Positions 44,357 to 53,478 of a stretch of 64,000 nucleotides of DNA are shown here, piece by piece. Source of the DNA: Streptomyces sp. NBC_00258 (GTDB taxonomy: Bacteria > Actinomycetota > Actinomycetes > Streptomycetales > Streptomycetaceae); assembly GCF_036182465.1 (NCBI RefSeq), contig NZ_CP108081.1, forward strand, positions 11,780,001 to 11,844,000. Reading direction: 5' to 3'. The notes beneath the pieces were generated by a model. The model saw only the letters and a program-made list of their open reading frames with translations. It was not told where the DNA came from and searched no databases. The position numbers and the translations under genes are program-made. Every line of letters starts with the position of its first letter. The stretch's first letter is position 1.

Positions 44357-45881
44357 CGACGCTGCCATCCTCATCGGCGTCTCCCAGTACCGGGACCCCT
44401 CCCTCCTGGACGTGCCCGCAGCGCGCAACAGCCTGCACGCGATGCACCGGTTGCTGACCAGCCCCGAGTTGTGCGGCTGGTCCGAGGACCAGGTGCACGT
44501 TCTGGAGGACCCCGCAGGGGCCACAGACCTGGCCCTGGAACTGCACCGCCTGGCCGAGGAGACCACGGGTACCCTGCTGATCTACTTCGTCGGCCACGGA
44601 GTCGTCAGCAAGTCCGGTGCGCTGTGCCTGGCCGCTGGCGATACCCAGCTGCGCTATCCCGACCTGACCGGCTTGGAGTACGACAAGGTCCGCAGCGCTC
44701 TCCTGGACTCACCGGCCCAGGTGAAGTTGGTGATTCTCGACTGCTGTTACTCGGGCCGGATCATCCATGGTCTGGCGGGCGCTGGTGAGAGCCAACTCGT
44801 GGACAGCACCGACGTCCGCGGCGTCTATACGCTCACAGCGGCTGACCAGGTCGCGCATGTGCCGCCGCGAGACGAGACCGCTAGCACGTCCTTCACCCAG
44901 GTCCTGTGCGACGTCGTGCGAAGCGGCATCCCAGGCGCCCCGCCGACGCTCGCTCTGACCGACATCTACCCCAAGCTCAAGAGCACGCTCAAGGCACGCG
45001 GTCTTCCCGAACCGAACCACCGCGTGACCGACACGGTTGAGTCCTACTCCTTCAGCCGCAACGTCGCGTATGCCGGCAGTACCGGATTCCGACTGCTCCC
45101 TCAGGAGCACGTGGACCACTTCCTCAGAATCCTCGCCGCGCAGCCGCGCCACGACCTCACGACGCAGAGCATCGAGAAGCTGGAGGACTGGCCCGGCGTC
45201 TACCTTCTGCACCGGGAGTCCAGCGACGCCCCGGAAATCCTCTACGCGGCAACGGGCGGCCGTTCGATCGCCGTCCGTCTCGGCCGTCACCTGCGGAAGA
45301 TCAACGGACGCTGCTATATCGACGCCCGCGACCTCTCGTTCAGCTATCTCAAGCTGGACGACGACCTCAGCGTCCTGTCGCCGGAGCTCCTCGTGCACCA
45401 GCACCTTCACGCCCAGGGGTGTCCTCCGCTGTGGAACAACACCGGCTTCGGTAACAACGACGCGGGGCGGATGAGGGACTCCCTCCAGCGCAGCGGCGAC
45501 CACTTCGACGTACTTCATCCCATCGACCTGTCGTGGCTTGTTCGCTTCGACGCTCCAGCCCTCAAGGTGACAGCGCACGAGATGGCTGCGCAGCTGCGGG
45601 CCCAACTCCCTTACGCCTTCCGCATCGAGCGCCGGGAAGCGGAACTCGACAAGGTAGGGATCACTCTCCCGGAGAGTTCTCTGTGCGCCGATCGGGCCTT
45701 CCGCCTGCTGGCCGCTGCTTTGGGGGACTCATGGCAGATCAGCGCCCTGGTAGGTCAGGTTCTGATGTATCGGGAGCACGACAAGAGGTATCCCAATGCC
45801 ATCCGCTACTACGCGGGCACACGGACGATCACTGAAATGCCTGAAGTATGCAAGACGGTCGGCCTTCCTGACGAGGGCTGA
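44346..45881 (+). CDS. Caspase-like peptidase with C-terminal Eco29kI-like GIY-YIG domain
   Basis: The protein has 511 residues. The N-terminal 240 form a C14 caspase: AILIGVSQYRDPSLLDVPAA, IYFVGHG (His) and VILDCCYSG (Cys). Residues about 280-400 resemble the GIY-YIG nuclease Eco29kI: WPGVYLLHR, EILYAATGG, RLGRHLRKI, LLVHQHLHAQGCPPLWN, FGNNDAGR and FDVLHP. The second signature is YAA rather than YVG/YIG, so nuclease activity is doubtful and the domain may act as a DNA-binding sensor. The EACC1 gene upstream overlaps it by 11 nt. I infer a two-component suicide or defence module. Confidence 0.82.
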   Translation: MESDDAAILIGVSQYRDPSLLDVPAARNSLHAMHRLLTSPELCGWSEDQVHVLEDPAGATDLALELHRLAEETTGTLLIYFVGHGVVSKSGALCLAAGDTQLRYPDLTGLEYDKVRSALLDSPAQVKLVILDCCYSGRIIHGLAGAGESQLVDSTDVRGVYTLTAADQVAHVPPRDETASTSFTQVLCDVVRSGIPGAPPTLALTDIYPKLKSTLKARGLPEPNHRVTDTVESYSFSRNVAYAGSTGFRLLPQEHVDHFLRILAAQPRHDLTTQSIEKLEDWPGVYLLHRESSDAPEILYAATGGRSIAVRLGRHLRKINGRCYIDARDLSFSYLKLDDDLSVLSPELLVHQHLHAQGCPPLWNNTGFGNNDAGRMRDSLQRSGDHFDVLHPIDLSWLVRFDAPALKVTAHEMAAQLRAQLPYAFRIERREAELDKVGITLPESSLCADRAFRLLAAALGDSWQISALVGQVLMYREHDKRYPNAIRYYAGTRTITEMPEVCKTVGLPDEG

Positions 45882-46018
45882 GCGGCACCGCCTGCGCAGT
45901 GGCGGCCCTGAACTCCCTCATGGTGAACGGTCTGGAACGGGTGGTTAGGGCTCGTGAGTCCTGCCATACTTTGGGCCGAAACATGTACGGGAGAGGTGCA
46001 AGCGATGCGGGGCTGCCG

Positions 46019-46918
46019 GTGAAGCGTCGTGCCGGCCCCGACGGGATGCACTTCTTCGACCGCCGCACCGGCCTGAACGTACTCTTCGACGAGGTCGACG
46101 TCCCCGAAACGCAGTGGGCCCGCGCCCCCCGCCAGGTGTCGATCGCCCTGACCAACGCCTGCGATCTGGCTTGTCCGTTCTGCTACGCACCCAAGACCGC
46201 CGCCGTGCTGGATGCCGACCGGCTGTGCGCATGGATCGACGAACTGGACGCGGAGGGCTGCCTCGGCATCGGATTCGGCGGCGGAGAACCCACCCTCTAC
46301 CGCCGCCTTCCCCAGGTGTCCCGACACGCCGCCGAACGCACCAGCCTCGCGGTGACCATGACGACACACGCACACCGGCTTACACCCCAACTGATCGACG
46401 CGCTGGCCGGAGCGCTCAACTTTGTCCGCGTCAGCGTCGACGGAGTCGGCGCCACCTACGAGGAACAGCGCGGCCGCCCCTTCACCGAACTCGTGCAGCG
46501 GCTTACCTGCATCGGGCAAACGTTCCGGTTCGGGCTCAACTGCGTCGTGAACACCCAGACGCTGCCCGATCTCGACGCCGTCGCCGATCTGGCTGCCTCG
46601 ACCGGGGCAACGGAACTCCTGCTGCTGCCCGAGCGTCCGGCAAGCGGGCGCCCGGGCAGCAGCCCGCACACCGTTGCCGCCCTGCACCAATGGATCACCA
46701 ACTACCCCGGTCCCGTGGCCCTCACCCTCGGCGAGGGCGACACCGGCTCACTACCGACTGCCCAGCCGTTTCCGCGCGAGAGGGGACTGCGCACCTACGC
46801 GCACATCGACGCCGCCGGAACGCTCCGGCGAACCTCCTATCACTCCGCCGGTGAGCCGGTCGACGACCGCGGCGTCCTTGCCGCACTCGACCGCCTGCAG
46901 CAGAAAGATGTCGCATGA
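46019..46918 (+). CDS. Radical SAM protein
   Basis: The protein has about 299 residues from GTG 46019; other starts upstream cannot be excluded. The [4Fe-4S] motif is CDLACPFC (Cys48, 52, 55) within SIALTNACDLACPFCYAPK. GFGGGEPTLYRRLP is the SAM-binding GGE motif, and FVRVSVDGVGATYEEQRGRP is typical of SPASM-like rSAM barrels. No C-terminal SPASM cysteines are seen and it is not viperin-like. A five-codon frame ATG CGG GGC TGC CGG TGA at 46004, with GGGAGAGG upstream, overlaps the GTG start, suggesting coupling. The stop overlaps the next ATG. Confidence 0.85.
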   Translation: MKRRAGPDGMHFFDRRTGLNVLFDEVDVPETQWARAPRQVSIALTNACDLACPFCYAPKTAAVLDADRLCAWIDELDAEGCLGIGFGGGEPTLYRRLPQVSRHAAERTSLAVTMTTHAHRLTPQLIDALAGALNFVRVSVDGVGATYEEQRGRPFTELVQRLTCIGQTFRFGLNCVVNTQTLPDLDAVADLAASTGATELLLLPERPASGRPGSSPHTVAALHQWITNYPGPVALTLGEGDTGSLPTAQPFPRERGLRTYAHIDAAGTLRRTSYHSAGEPVDDRGVLAALDRLQQKDVA

Positions 46919-47325
46919 AGGCCTGGTACGGATACGGCACCGAGCACTCCATGAACCTCGTCATGATCGGCCGGTTCGAGGACGCCACCGCCGCCGAGCG
47001 AGCGCACGCAGTCATCAAACAACTCACGACGGCCCTGCAGGCGGAGGAGGAAACCGGCCGCCTGACCGTTGGCGAGCCGAACGACCGCTACAGCGACGAG
47101 GTCCTGAAACTGCTCAGTGACCTCAACATCCACAGCATCGGGCCGCGTGAACTCGAACAGTTCCTGTACGACCTCGATGTGCGCCGCGACGGTGACTCCA
47201 TCGTGGTGACCACCGATGAGACCGATGTCCAGGCACTGTTGAAGGTCCTCCTCGACAAGGGCGCCCGCATCGAGGTGTATTCCGCACATGACCACCCCGG
47301 TAGCGGCTACGGCCGGGGCAAGTGA
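46915..47325 (+). CDS. Small protein resembling DUF6375
   Basis: The protein has 136 residues. MKAWYGYGTEHSMNLVMIGR, NDRYSDEVLKLLSDLNIHSI and DVQALLKVLLDKGARIEVYS resemble, from memory, the family called DUF6375. It is alpha/beta and soluble with no catalytic motif. It is sandwiched by ATGA and GTGA overlaps between the radical SAM gene and the STAND gene, so all three are made together. It may be a substrate or regulator; no function is known to me. Confidence 0.65.
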   Translation: MKAWYGYGTEHSMNLVMIGRFEDATAAERAHAVIKQLTTALQAEEETGRLTVGEPNDRYSDEVLKLLSDLNIHSIGPRELEQFLYDLDVRRDGDSIVVTTDETDVQALLKVLLDKGARIEVYSAHDHPGSGYGRGK

Positions 47326-50300
47326 GGGCCAACGATCCGATGACTCCGCTGGACTGGGACAAGTTCACCACGCTGCCGGGCAGCCCCCGGGATAACTTCG
47401 AGCTGCTGTGCCGGGGTGCCGTCACTCACGCATACGCCCGCTACGGCAAATTCATCGCCCTGGCCCAGCAACCCGGCGTCGAATTCCACCTCGACATCGA
47501 CCAGCCCGACTGCCCGCTCGGCCAACCCGGTCGCTGCTTCGGGTGGCAGACCAAATGGTGGGACATCCCGTCGGGCCGAGCCATCGGCGTCGGCCGGCGC
47601 AGCGACGTCGAGGACTCCCTTAGGAAGACCGAGAAACACTTTCCGGGCATCTCCGACTTCGTGCTGTGGACCCGGCACCCTCTCACCGCCGGCGACCAGA
47701 CGTGGTTCTACGGCCTGTCCACCACGATGAAGCTGCACCTGGCCACAGAGGTCGAGCTCGGTCACCTGCTTGTCGGCGATGCCGTTTTGCTGCGTGAGTC
47801 CTACTTCGGGTCCCTCGTTTTGACCCCGGAGCGTCTCGCTGAACAGCATGCGCGAGCCGCCGCCGAGGCCAGCGAACGCTGGATTCCCGAGGTGCATCAG
47901 GCATCGGCGGCCGAGCACCGGCTTCGGCGGATGCTCGCCGAACCCGACGCGTGGGACGACCTGGGCGACACCAACCGCAACATCGCCCGCTTCGAAGCAG
48001 CCCTCGACGACGCGGGCACGACGCTGCCAGCCCCTCTGGCCGAGCAGACCGCGGAGATCACCGCCGCGGGACGTGACGTGGCCGAACTCCTGTACGAAGC
48101 ACACCAGCAGATCAGTAACAGCCAGCCCTCCCCGCTACTGGGCACCACCGACCGCACCGTGCCCCAGGCCCCCACCGCGCAGCCCGCCGTTCTCCGGCAG
48201 CTGCGTGCCCTGCGGCATGCAGCTACTCTGCCGCTGACCAATCTGATCGCTCACATCCGCGACGCCGCCGCCCTGGCCCGCCACGTCACCGATCACCTGT
48301 CGACACGGCTCGCGGTGGTCACCGGCGACGCCGGATTCGGCAAGACGCAACTGTCCGCGACGCTCACCGCGGCAACCGCGGCACGGCCCGCCGGCGTCCT
48401 GCTCTACGGCAGGCGTCTGAGCGCCCGCCAGACCCTCGATGATCTCGCAGGCCAGGTCACGGCAGCGGGCAAGCCCCTGGCCTCTTTCGAGGAGCTTCTC
48501 GCCGCCGTCGATGCAGCCGCACAACGAGCCGGATGCCGCCTGCCCATCGTCATCGACGGCCTGAACGAGGCTGAAACCCCCACGCTGTGGCCGCCACTGG
48601 TGCGCAGTCTGCAGGTGACCCTCAAGCAGTACCCGTCCGTGCTCGTGGTGTGCACGGTCCGCGAGGCATTCCTCGACGAGACCATCCCCACCGAAGTGAC
48701 CGACATCCTGGAGCTCGACGGATTCGACGAAGACCTCGACGAATCCATCACCCGCTACTTCGCCCACTACAAAATCGAACCCGGCGGCGCTGACCTGCCG
48801 CGCGAACTCCTCAGCCACCCGCTGACACTGAAGATCTACTGCGCCACAGCCAATCGCGACCGCAAGCAACCCGTCAGCGCCGCAGGCCTGCCCAGCTCCC
48901 TCACCGGAATCTTCCGTGAGTACCTGACCTCTGCCGCCCACCGCGTCTACGAACTCACCCCCTCCATCCACCCCAACGACGTCAACCAGGCACTCGACGC
49001 TCTGGGTAACGCCCTGTGGGAGGACCGGGCACGCGACCTTCCCGACACTCAGGCGAAACAGCTGTGCCAGGACACCCACCGCCGCTGGCAGGAGAGCCTT
49101 CTCGCCGCCCTCGAAAATGAAGGTGTCCTCCTGCGACACCCCGATGGTGCGGGCGGAGCGACCTGGTCGTTCGTCCACGACCTGATGGCCGGGCACGTCA
49201 TCGCCACCAGCCTCGTGCACGCCCACGGCAGGGGCATCGCCCGGCTACTGGGCGAAGACACGACCACAGCACGCTTCAACGGCACGCCCGACGAACGGCA
49301 TCCTCTTGCAGCCGACATTTTCCAGGCCTTGGCAAGCGCCATGCCCCGTGCCGGCGCCACGCAACTGTGGCAAGCCGTCGCCGAACCCCTTCGCCTGCGT
49401 GCTCTCCTGCATGCCGCCCGGCTCGAAGCAGCCCACCTCGACTCCATCACCGTGGAGGCGCTCGCTAGCCACAGCGACGAACTCCGTGGACGAGACGACC
49501 TCCTCCAGCGGCTTCACAGCACCCGCGCAGCCCCGGGCCACCCCCTCAACGCACACTTCCTCGACCGGATCTTGCGCGACAGACCCGTCGCCGACCGCGA
49601 CCTGCGCTGGAGCGAGTGGCAGCGCGCAAACAGCCGTCTCCTTCTCGCCGACGCGACCGCCCTGGCCACACGCTGGCGAGAGCATCCGCACCGTGCGGAA
49701 TCCGACCGGCTACGAGCCCGGTGGCTGATGTGGACGCTGACGAGCACCCACCGCGACCTTCGCGACGCTGCCACGGCCGCCCTGTACTGGTACGGACGGC
49801 ACGACATCAGAGGACTGTTCACCCTGACCCTGGAAGCGATCACCGTCAACGACGCCTACGTCGGCGAACGCATGGTCGCCGCCTGCTACGGCGCCGCGAC
49901 GGCCCATCAACCGCACACCCCGGACCTTGAAGCTGCCTTGCCTGTCTATCTGACAGGGCTGCTGAACACCTTCACCGGGCACCAGGCCACCCACCCCACC
50001 TTCCACGCACTGACCCGGTACTACGTCTCCTCAACGTTCGACCTCGCCCACCGCTACTACCCCGCCACGGTCCCCGCCGCAGCCGAACTGCCCTTGGCCT
50101 TCACGCCAGCACCGGCGATCACACCGCTGCCCGAGGGCGATCCACGCCGGGAGGACGTCCACAGCACGATGGGCATGGACTTCGGCAACTACACCCTCGG
50201 GCGTCTGTTCCAGGGCCGTAGGAACTACGACGACTCCCACCCCGGACACCAAGAAGCCACCGCCCTCGTCCTCGGCGTCGTCCACGCGCTGGGCTGGCGC

Positions 50301-51290
50301 CCCGACCCGTTCGACGAGGTAGAACGCCGCATCACCTCGGCAACGTCCCGACAAAGCCACACTTCCAGCAGCCGGATCGACCGTTATGGCAAGAAGTACG
50401 GCTGGATCGGCTTGCACACCATGGCGGGCATGCTGGCCGACCGCGGCCAGCCACCCGAGGAACTCGAAGTAGACATCGACCCAACCTTCCCGCAGCCCCC
50501 GCCACCTGTCCCGGTCCCACTCGACACGTGGACGCCGCGGACACCGGAAGACGACCTCGAATGGCTGCGCCACGGAATCGTCAACGTGCCGGACGACCTC
50601 CTTGCACCGGCCCGGCTCGACGCGGACGAAGGTCCATGGCTGCTCGTCCACGCAGAGATCGACACAGAGGACATCACCACCGGACGCGATACCTTCGGCC
50701 TGTTCAACACCGTCCTCGTCGACCAGGAGAATCTGGCGCAACTCCTGGAGGAACTCGATGCCTTGACCCACCCGGGCCGGGACATGATCGACTTGCCCGC
50801 CCAGTACTACCTCTTCGCCGGCGAGATCCCGTGGCACACTCGATTTGCAGCACCCGAACCAGGACTGACCACCGAGGACCTGTACAGCGACACGCTGCGC
50901 CACGGCAGGCCCGAACTCCGCTTCGAGCGGCTGGCCCACCACTTCACCTGGGAACCCCACCACAGCAGCCAGAACCAGGCCACCGCCTACATCCCCAGCC
51001 GGCTGTTCTCACAGGCCTTCGACCTGCGTGCTCTTCCAGCAGGCTTCGACCAGTACGAGCCATCTGGTGCACTCGCCGCGCGGTCTTTCGTAGCCCCCTC
51101 CGGCTTTTCGGGCGGGCTGCTGTACCTACGCGCCGACCTCCTCCGACGGTATGCGGCGGGCCGTGCGATCGTCACCTTCTGCTGGGGAGAGCGGCAGATC
51201 AAAGCCGTCTGGCCCGAGAGACCGTCCGGTGCCCTGCAGGCCCTCTACCAGGCCCACCAGAACATCTGGCGCCAGACGAAGCAGCACTGA
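47322..51290 (+). CDS. Avs-like STAND NTPase with N-terminal PD-(D/E)XK nuclease
   Basis: The protein has 1322 residues from GTG 47322; ATG 47340 is possible. The N-terminus has PGVEFHLDI (E54) and RCFGWQTKWW (Q76-x-K78), the Q/E-x-K pattern of Mrr-like restriction-fold nucleases. A STAND NTPase follows: VTGDAGFGKTQLS near 331-343, PIVIDGLNEAE near 407-417 and LVVCTVREAF. The long C-terminal half is helical and repeat-like, the place where Avs proteins bind phage proteins. Length and order resemble AVAST proteins such as Avs4. The C-terminal region is not similar to any I recognise, so the trigger is unknown. Confidence 0.82.
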   Translation: MRANDPMTPLDWDKFTTLPGSPRDNFELLCRGAVTHAYARYGKFIALAQQPGVEFHLDIDQPDCPLGQPGRCFGWQTKWWDIPSGRAIGVGRRSDVEDSLRKTEKHFPGISDFVLWTRHPLTAGDQTWFYGLSTTMKLHLATEVELGHLLVGDAVLLRESYFGSLVLTPERLAEQHARAAAEASERWIPEVHQASAAEHRLRRMLAEPDAWDDLGDTNRNIARFEAALDDAGTTLPAPLAEQTAEITAAGRDVAELLYEAHQQISNSQPSPLLGTTDRTVPQAPTAQPAVLRQLRALRHAATLPLTNLIAHIRDAAALARHVTDHLSTRLAVVTGDAGFGKTQLSATLTAATAARPAGVLLYGRRLSARQTLDDLAGQVTAAGKPLASFEELLAAVDAAAQRAGCRLPIVIDGLNEAETPTLWPPLVRSLQVTLKQYPSVLVVCTVREAFLDETIPTEVTDILELDGFDEDLDESITRYFAHYKIEPGGADLPRELLSHPLTLKIYCATANRDRKQPVSAAGLPSSLTGIFREYLTSAAHRVYELTPSIHPNDVNQALDALGNALWEDRARDLPDTQAKQLCQDTHRRWQESLLAALENEGVLLRHPDGAGGATWSFVHDLMAGHVIATSLVHAHGRGIARLLGEDTTTARFNGTPDERHPLAADIFQALASAMPRAGATQLWQAVAEPLRLRALLHAARLEAAHLDSITVEALASHSDELRGRDDLLQRLHSTRAAPGHPLNAHFLDRILRDRPVADRDLRWSEWQRANSRLLLADATALATRWREHPHRAESDRLRARWLMWTLTSTHRDLRDAATAALYWYGRHDIRGLFTLTLEAITVNDAYVGERMVAACYGAATAHQPHTPDLEAALPVYLTGLLNTFTGHQATHPTFHALTRYYVSSTFDLAHRYYPATVPAAAELPLAFTPAPAITPLPEGDPRREDVHSTMGMDFGNYTLGRLFQGRRNYDDSHPGHQEATALVLGVVHALGWRPDPFDEVERRITSATSRQSHTSSSRIDRYGKKYGWIGLHTMAGMLADRGQPPEELEVDIDPTFPQPPPPVPVPLDTWTPRTPEDDLEWLRHGIVNVPDDLLAPARLDADEGPWLLVHAEIDTEDITTGRDTFGLFNTVLVDQENLAQLLEELDALTHPGRDMIDLPAQYYLFAGEIPWHTRFAAPEPGLTTEDLYSDTLRHGRPELRFERLAHHFTWEPHHSSQNQATAYIPSRLFSQAFDLRALPAGFDQYEPSGALAARSFVAPSGFSGGLLYLRADLLRRYAAGRAIVTFCWGERQIKAVWPERPSGALQALYQAHQNIWRQTKQH

Positions 51291-51531
51291 ACACCGTCCT
51301 TTGCTGCGTGTGTACAGCCAGGGCTGGCTGCCTTTCCGCCGACCCTGCATCTGCGGGGACCACGCGGCAGGACACGCGAGCGGTGCGAACCGCTGGCCAT
51401 GTCACGGTCGCGCGCAGGGCAGCGGGGGCCTTGGGCGCGTCGCGCGCCTGGGGTGTGGATGTTGGTGTATGCAGGCGTGAAGGTCGGCGGCTGCATGCGC
51501 CGAGCGGGGAACGTGGGATCGGGGGTGGCTC

Positions 51532-52482
51532 GTGGCAAGCGGGGCTTTCGAGGAGCTGCAGACCGGTGAGTTCGGACCGGCCACGTTTGATCTGTTGCGG
51601 CACCTGGTGCACCAGGTGCGCCGTGCCTCTGGTTTTCCGCCCCCGGAAGGGCACACTGTCTGGAGTGATGACGCGGCTTACGACGTGATCAGTGCGATGT
51701 TGTCCCAGGAAGGAGCGGGACAGCGGTTCGTGACTGTCTGCTTCGCCCAGGCCGCCGACGAGGCCTCCTTGGAGCGGCTGTTCCTCACGTCGATCAAGAA
51801 TTTCCTCATCGATGAGGCGAAGAAGACGCCGCGGGGCAAGCTCCGACGTCGCATCGCCCGCTTGATGGACGAGGACACGGCCTACCGGAAGAGCAGCGGC
51901 TCACCGCCGCGCTGGGCGCTGGCCGGCCACGCCGAAGGAGCCGTGTGGCAGGGAGATCTCGACGATCTCATCGCAGAGGCGGCACGGGTGACAGGTGTCG
52001 GTATTACCCGCTGGAACCATTCCGGCCCCACCCCCAGGCAGACGGTCCATGCGCTCAAGACCATCCTCTTGCGCGTGCTCCAGTACGCCCAGGGAGCGGT
52101 GCGGGAGGAAGACCTCGCCAAGGTCCTCGAGGCCCGGTTCGATCTCCTGGCGCCAGCCCGCTTCACCGCGTTGTACGCCGATGAAGGCACCGTCGCCGAA
52201 CTCGTCGATCAGCACACGGCCACCACTGCACCGGACCCCACGGGAGTCGACGGAGTGGCCGAGGACATCTGGCAGCGCCTCTCACCCAACGAACGCCTGC
52301 TGCTTCCCTACCTCGATGAGGACGCTCATCACGCGGCGCAGCTGCTGGAGATCCGGCACACCCATGCGGCTGCCGTCCTGGCGAACCTCAAAACAACGCT
52401 TCGTACCGCCCTATCCGCGGACAGCGACCGCCAGGCGGTCATGGCCGCCCTGCTGCTGCGCTGCGGTGATGCTCCTTCGTGA
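51532..52482 (+). CDS. Sigma-factor-like regulator of the ubiquitin-like locus
   Basis: The protein has 316 residues from GTG 51532, with GGGGGTGG upstream. The N-terminal part resembles sigma-70 region 2 (VWSDDAAYDVISAML, LTSIKNFLIDEAKKTPRGKL) and the C-terminus resembles region 4 (ERLLLPYLDEDAHHAAQLLE, then a second helix pair). The middle is unlike standard sigma factors. It starts a plus-strand run of seven genes with small gaps, so control of that locus is a fair inference. The DNA target is unknown. Confidence 0.6.
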   Translation: MASGAFEELQTGEFGPATFDLLRHLVHQVRRASGFPPPEGHTVWSDDAAYDVISAMLSQEGAGQRFVTVCFAQAADEASLERLFLTSIKNFLIDEAKKTPRGKLRRRIARLMDEDTAYRKSSGSPPRWALAGHAEGAVWQGDLDDLIAEAARVTGVGITRWNHSGPTPRQTVHALKTILLRVLQYAQGAVREEDLAKVLEARFDLLAPARFTALYADEGTVAELVDQHTATTAPDPTGVDGVAEDIWQRLSPNERLLLPYLDEDAHHAAQLLEIRHTHAAAVLANLKTTLRTALSADSDRQAVMAALLLRCGDAPS

Positions 52483-52562
52483 ACAGCCCCAGTTACGTCG
52501 TCTGGACCCAGTGAGAAGAGAATGCGCTGATGGACCACAGCCGAGGAGACGGGGGAGACGGT

Positions 52563-53465
52563 ATGAGCTCTGTCCACACCACTGCCTACCAACGGCTGGT
52601 GGCTGCCGCGGCGGGACTGAAAGTGCCCGACGCCGTCCGCCAGGTGGCCACCGCGCCACCCCAGGATCCGCAGCCGGGCCAGATCTGGCGCGCAGTATGG
52701 GAGGACACCATCCAGCTGCTGCTGATCACCGCGGCTGGCGGCGATGACACTCTGCGCGCCGTGCCGGCCTCCTTCGAACGGTACGCCGACACCCTGCTCC
52801 TGCCCGCTCAGGCGACCACCCTTGAACAGCCACTGGCACTGTGGTGGAGCCTGGAAGCCACCCTTCCGTGGTGTGTGCTGGACCGGCAGGTCAGCGAGCT
52901 GACCGGCCGCCCTCCCGCTCTCACCTCCCGCACGCTCGCCGCCGCCGTGCCTGGCACGCAGTGGGGGAGCGGCGCAGCCCCGTCCGCGCCGACCATCGAG
53001 TACCGCGGAGTTCTGGCCGACCAGCTCGCGCTCCTTGCCTCGGCACAGTGGGTCCCCCAAGGATCGGGAGGCCTCAACCAGCTGTTTCGTGACCACGGCA
53101 TCACCGCTATGCAGCTCGGGGCCGAACTGAAACTGCCGCCGCCCCAGGCGCTCGCCATCTGGCGGGGGCAACTGGCCCTGACCGCCGACCAGGCCGCCAC
53201 ACTCGCTGAACGCCTCGGTCAGTCGGCCAGCCAGCTGCTCGCGGCCAATCCCGCCCTACCGCCCGCCGTCGTACACGAACTGAACCGCCCCCTGCGCCGC
53301 AAACAGGTCAAGGCACTCGCCGCTCAGCACGACGAGACCGAACGCGAGGCCCGGCTGCGCGCCGCCTACGGTATCTATACGCTCGCCGCACGTGACGACG
53401 ACCGCACACAGCCGAACTGGACGGCACGCACGGACCGCTACTTCGAACTGCGTCTGGGCGAGTAG
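52563..53465 (+). CDS. HTH-domain protein
   Basis: The protein has about 300 residues from ATG 52563, with GGGGGAG 5 nt upstream; ATG 52530 is less likely. The C-terminal third contains an XRE-like HTH (GITAMQLGAELKLPPPQALA, then ADQAATLAERLGQSASQLL). The N-terminal two thirds are helical and unrecognised. It lies 80 nt after the sigma-like gene and 13 nt before the ImmA/IrrE gene. HTH plus ImmA/IrrE pairs often form repressor-protease switches, as in ICEBs1 ImmR-ImmA; that is the likely role here. Confidence 0.65.
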   Translation: MSSVHTTAYQRLVAAAAGLKVPDAVRQVATAPPQDPQPGQIWRAVWEDTIQLLLITAAGGDDTLRAVPASFERYADTLLLPAQATTLEQPLALWWSLEATLPWCVLDRQVSELTGRPPALTSRTLAAAVPGTQWGSGAAPSAPTIEYRGVLADQLALLASAQWVPQGSGGLNQLFRDHGITAMQLGAELKLPPPQALAIWRGQLALTADQAATLAERLGQSASQLLAANPALPPAVVHELNRPLRRKQVKALAAQHDETEREARLRAAYGIYTLAARDDDRTQPNWTARTDRYFELRLGE

Positions 53466-53478
53466 GGGGGCACACCGA

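Noticed and set aside
43286..44566. Upstream extension of the small minus-strand gene to over 500 codons
   Set aside because: Composition is arbitrary and it runs antisense through the EACC1 gene; the gene proper starts at GTG 43285.
46019..46918. Radical SAM protein as a prokaryotic viperin
   Set aside because: It lacks the viperin-type sequence around the CxxxCxxC motif and has no nucleotide kinase neighbour.
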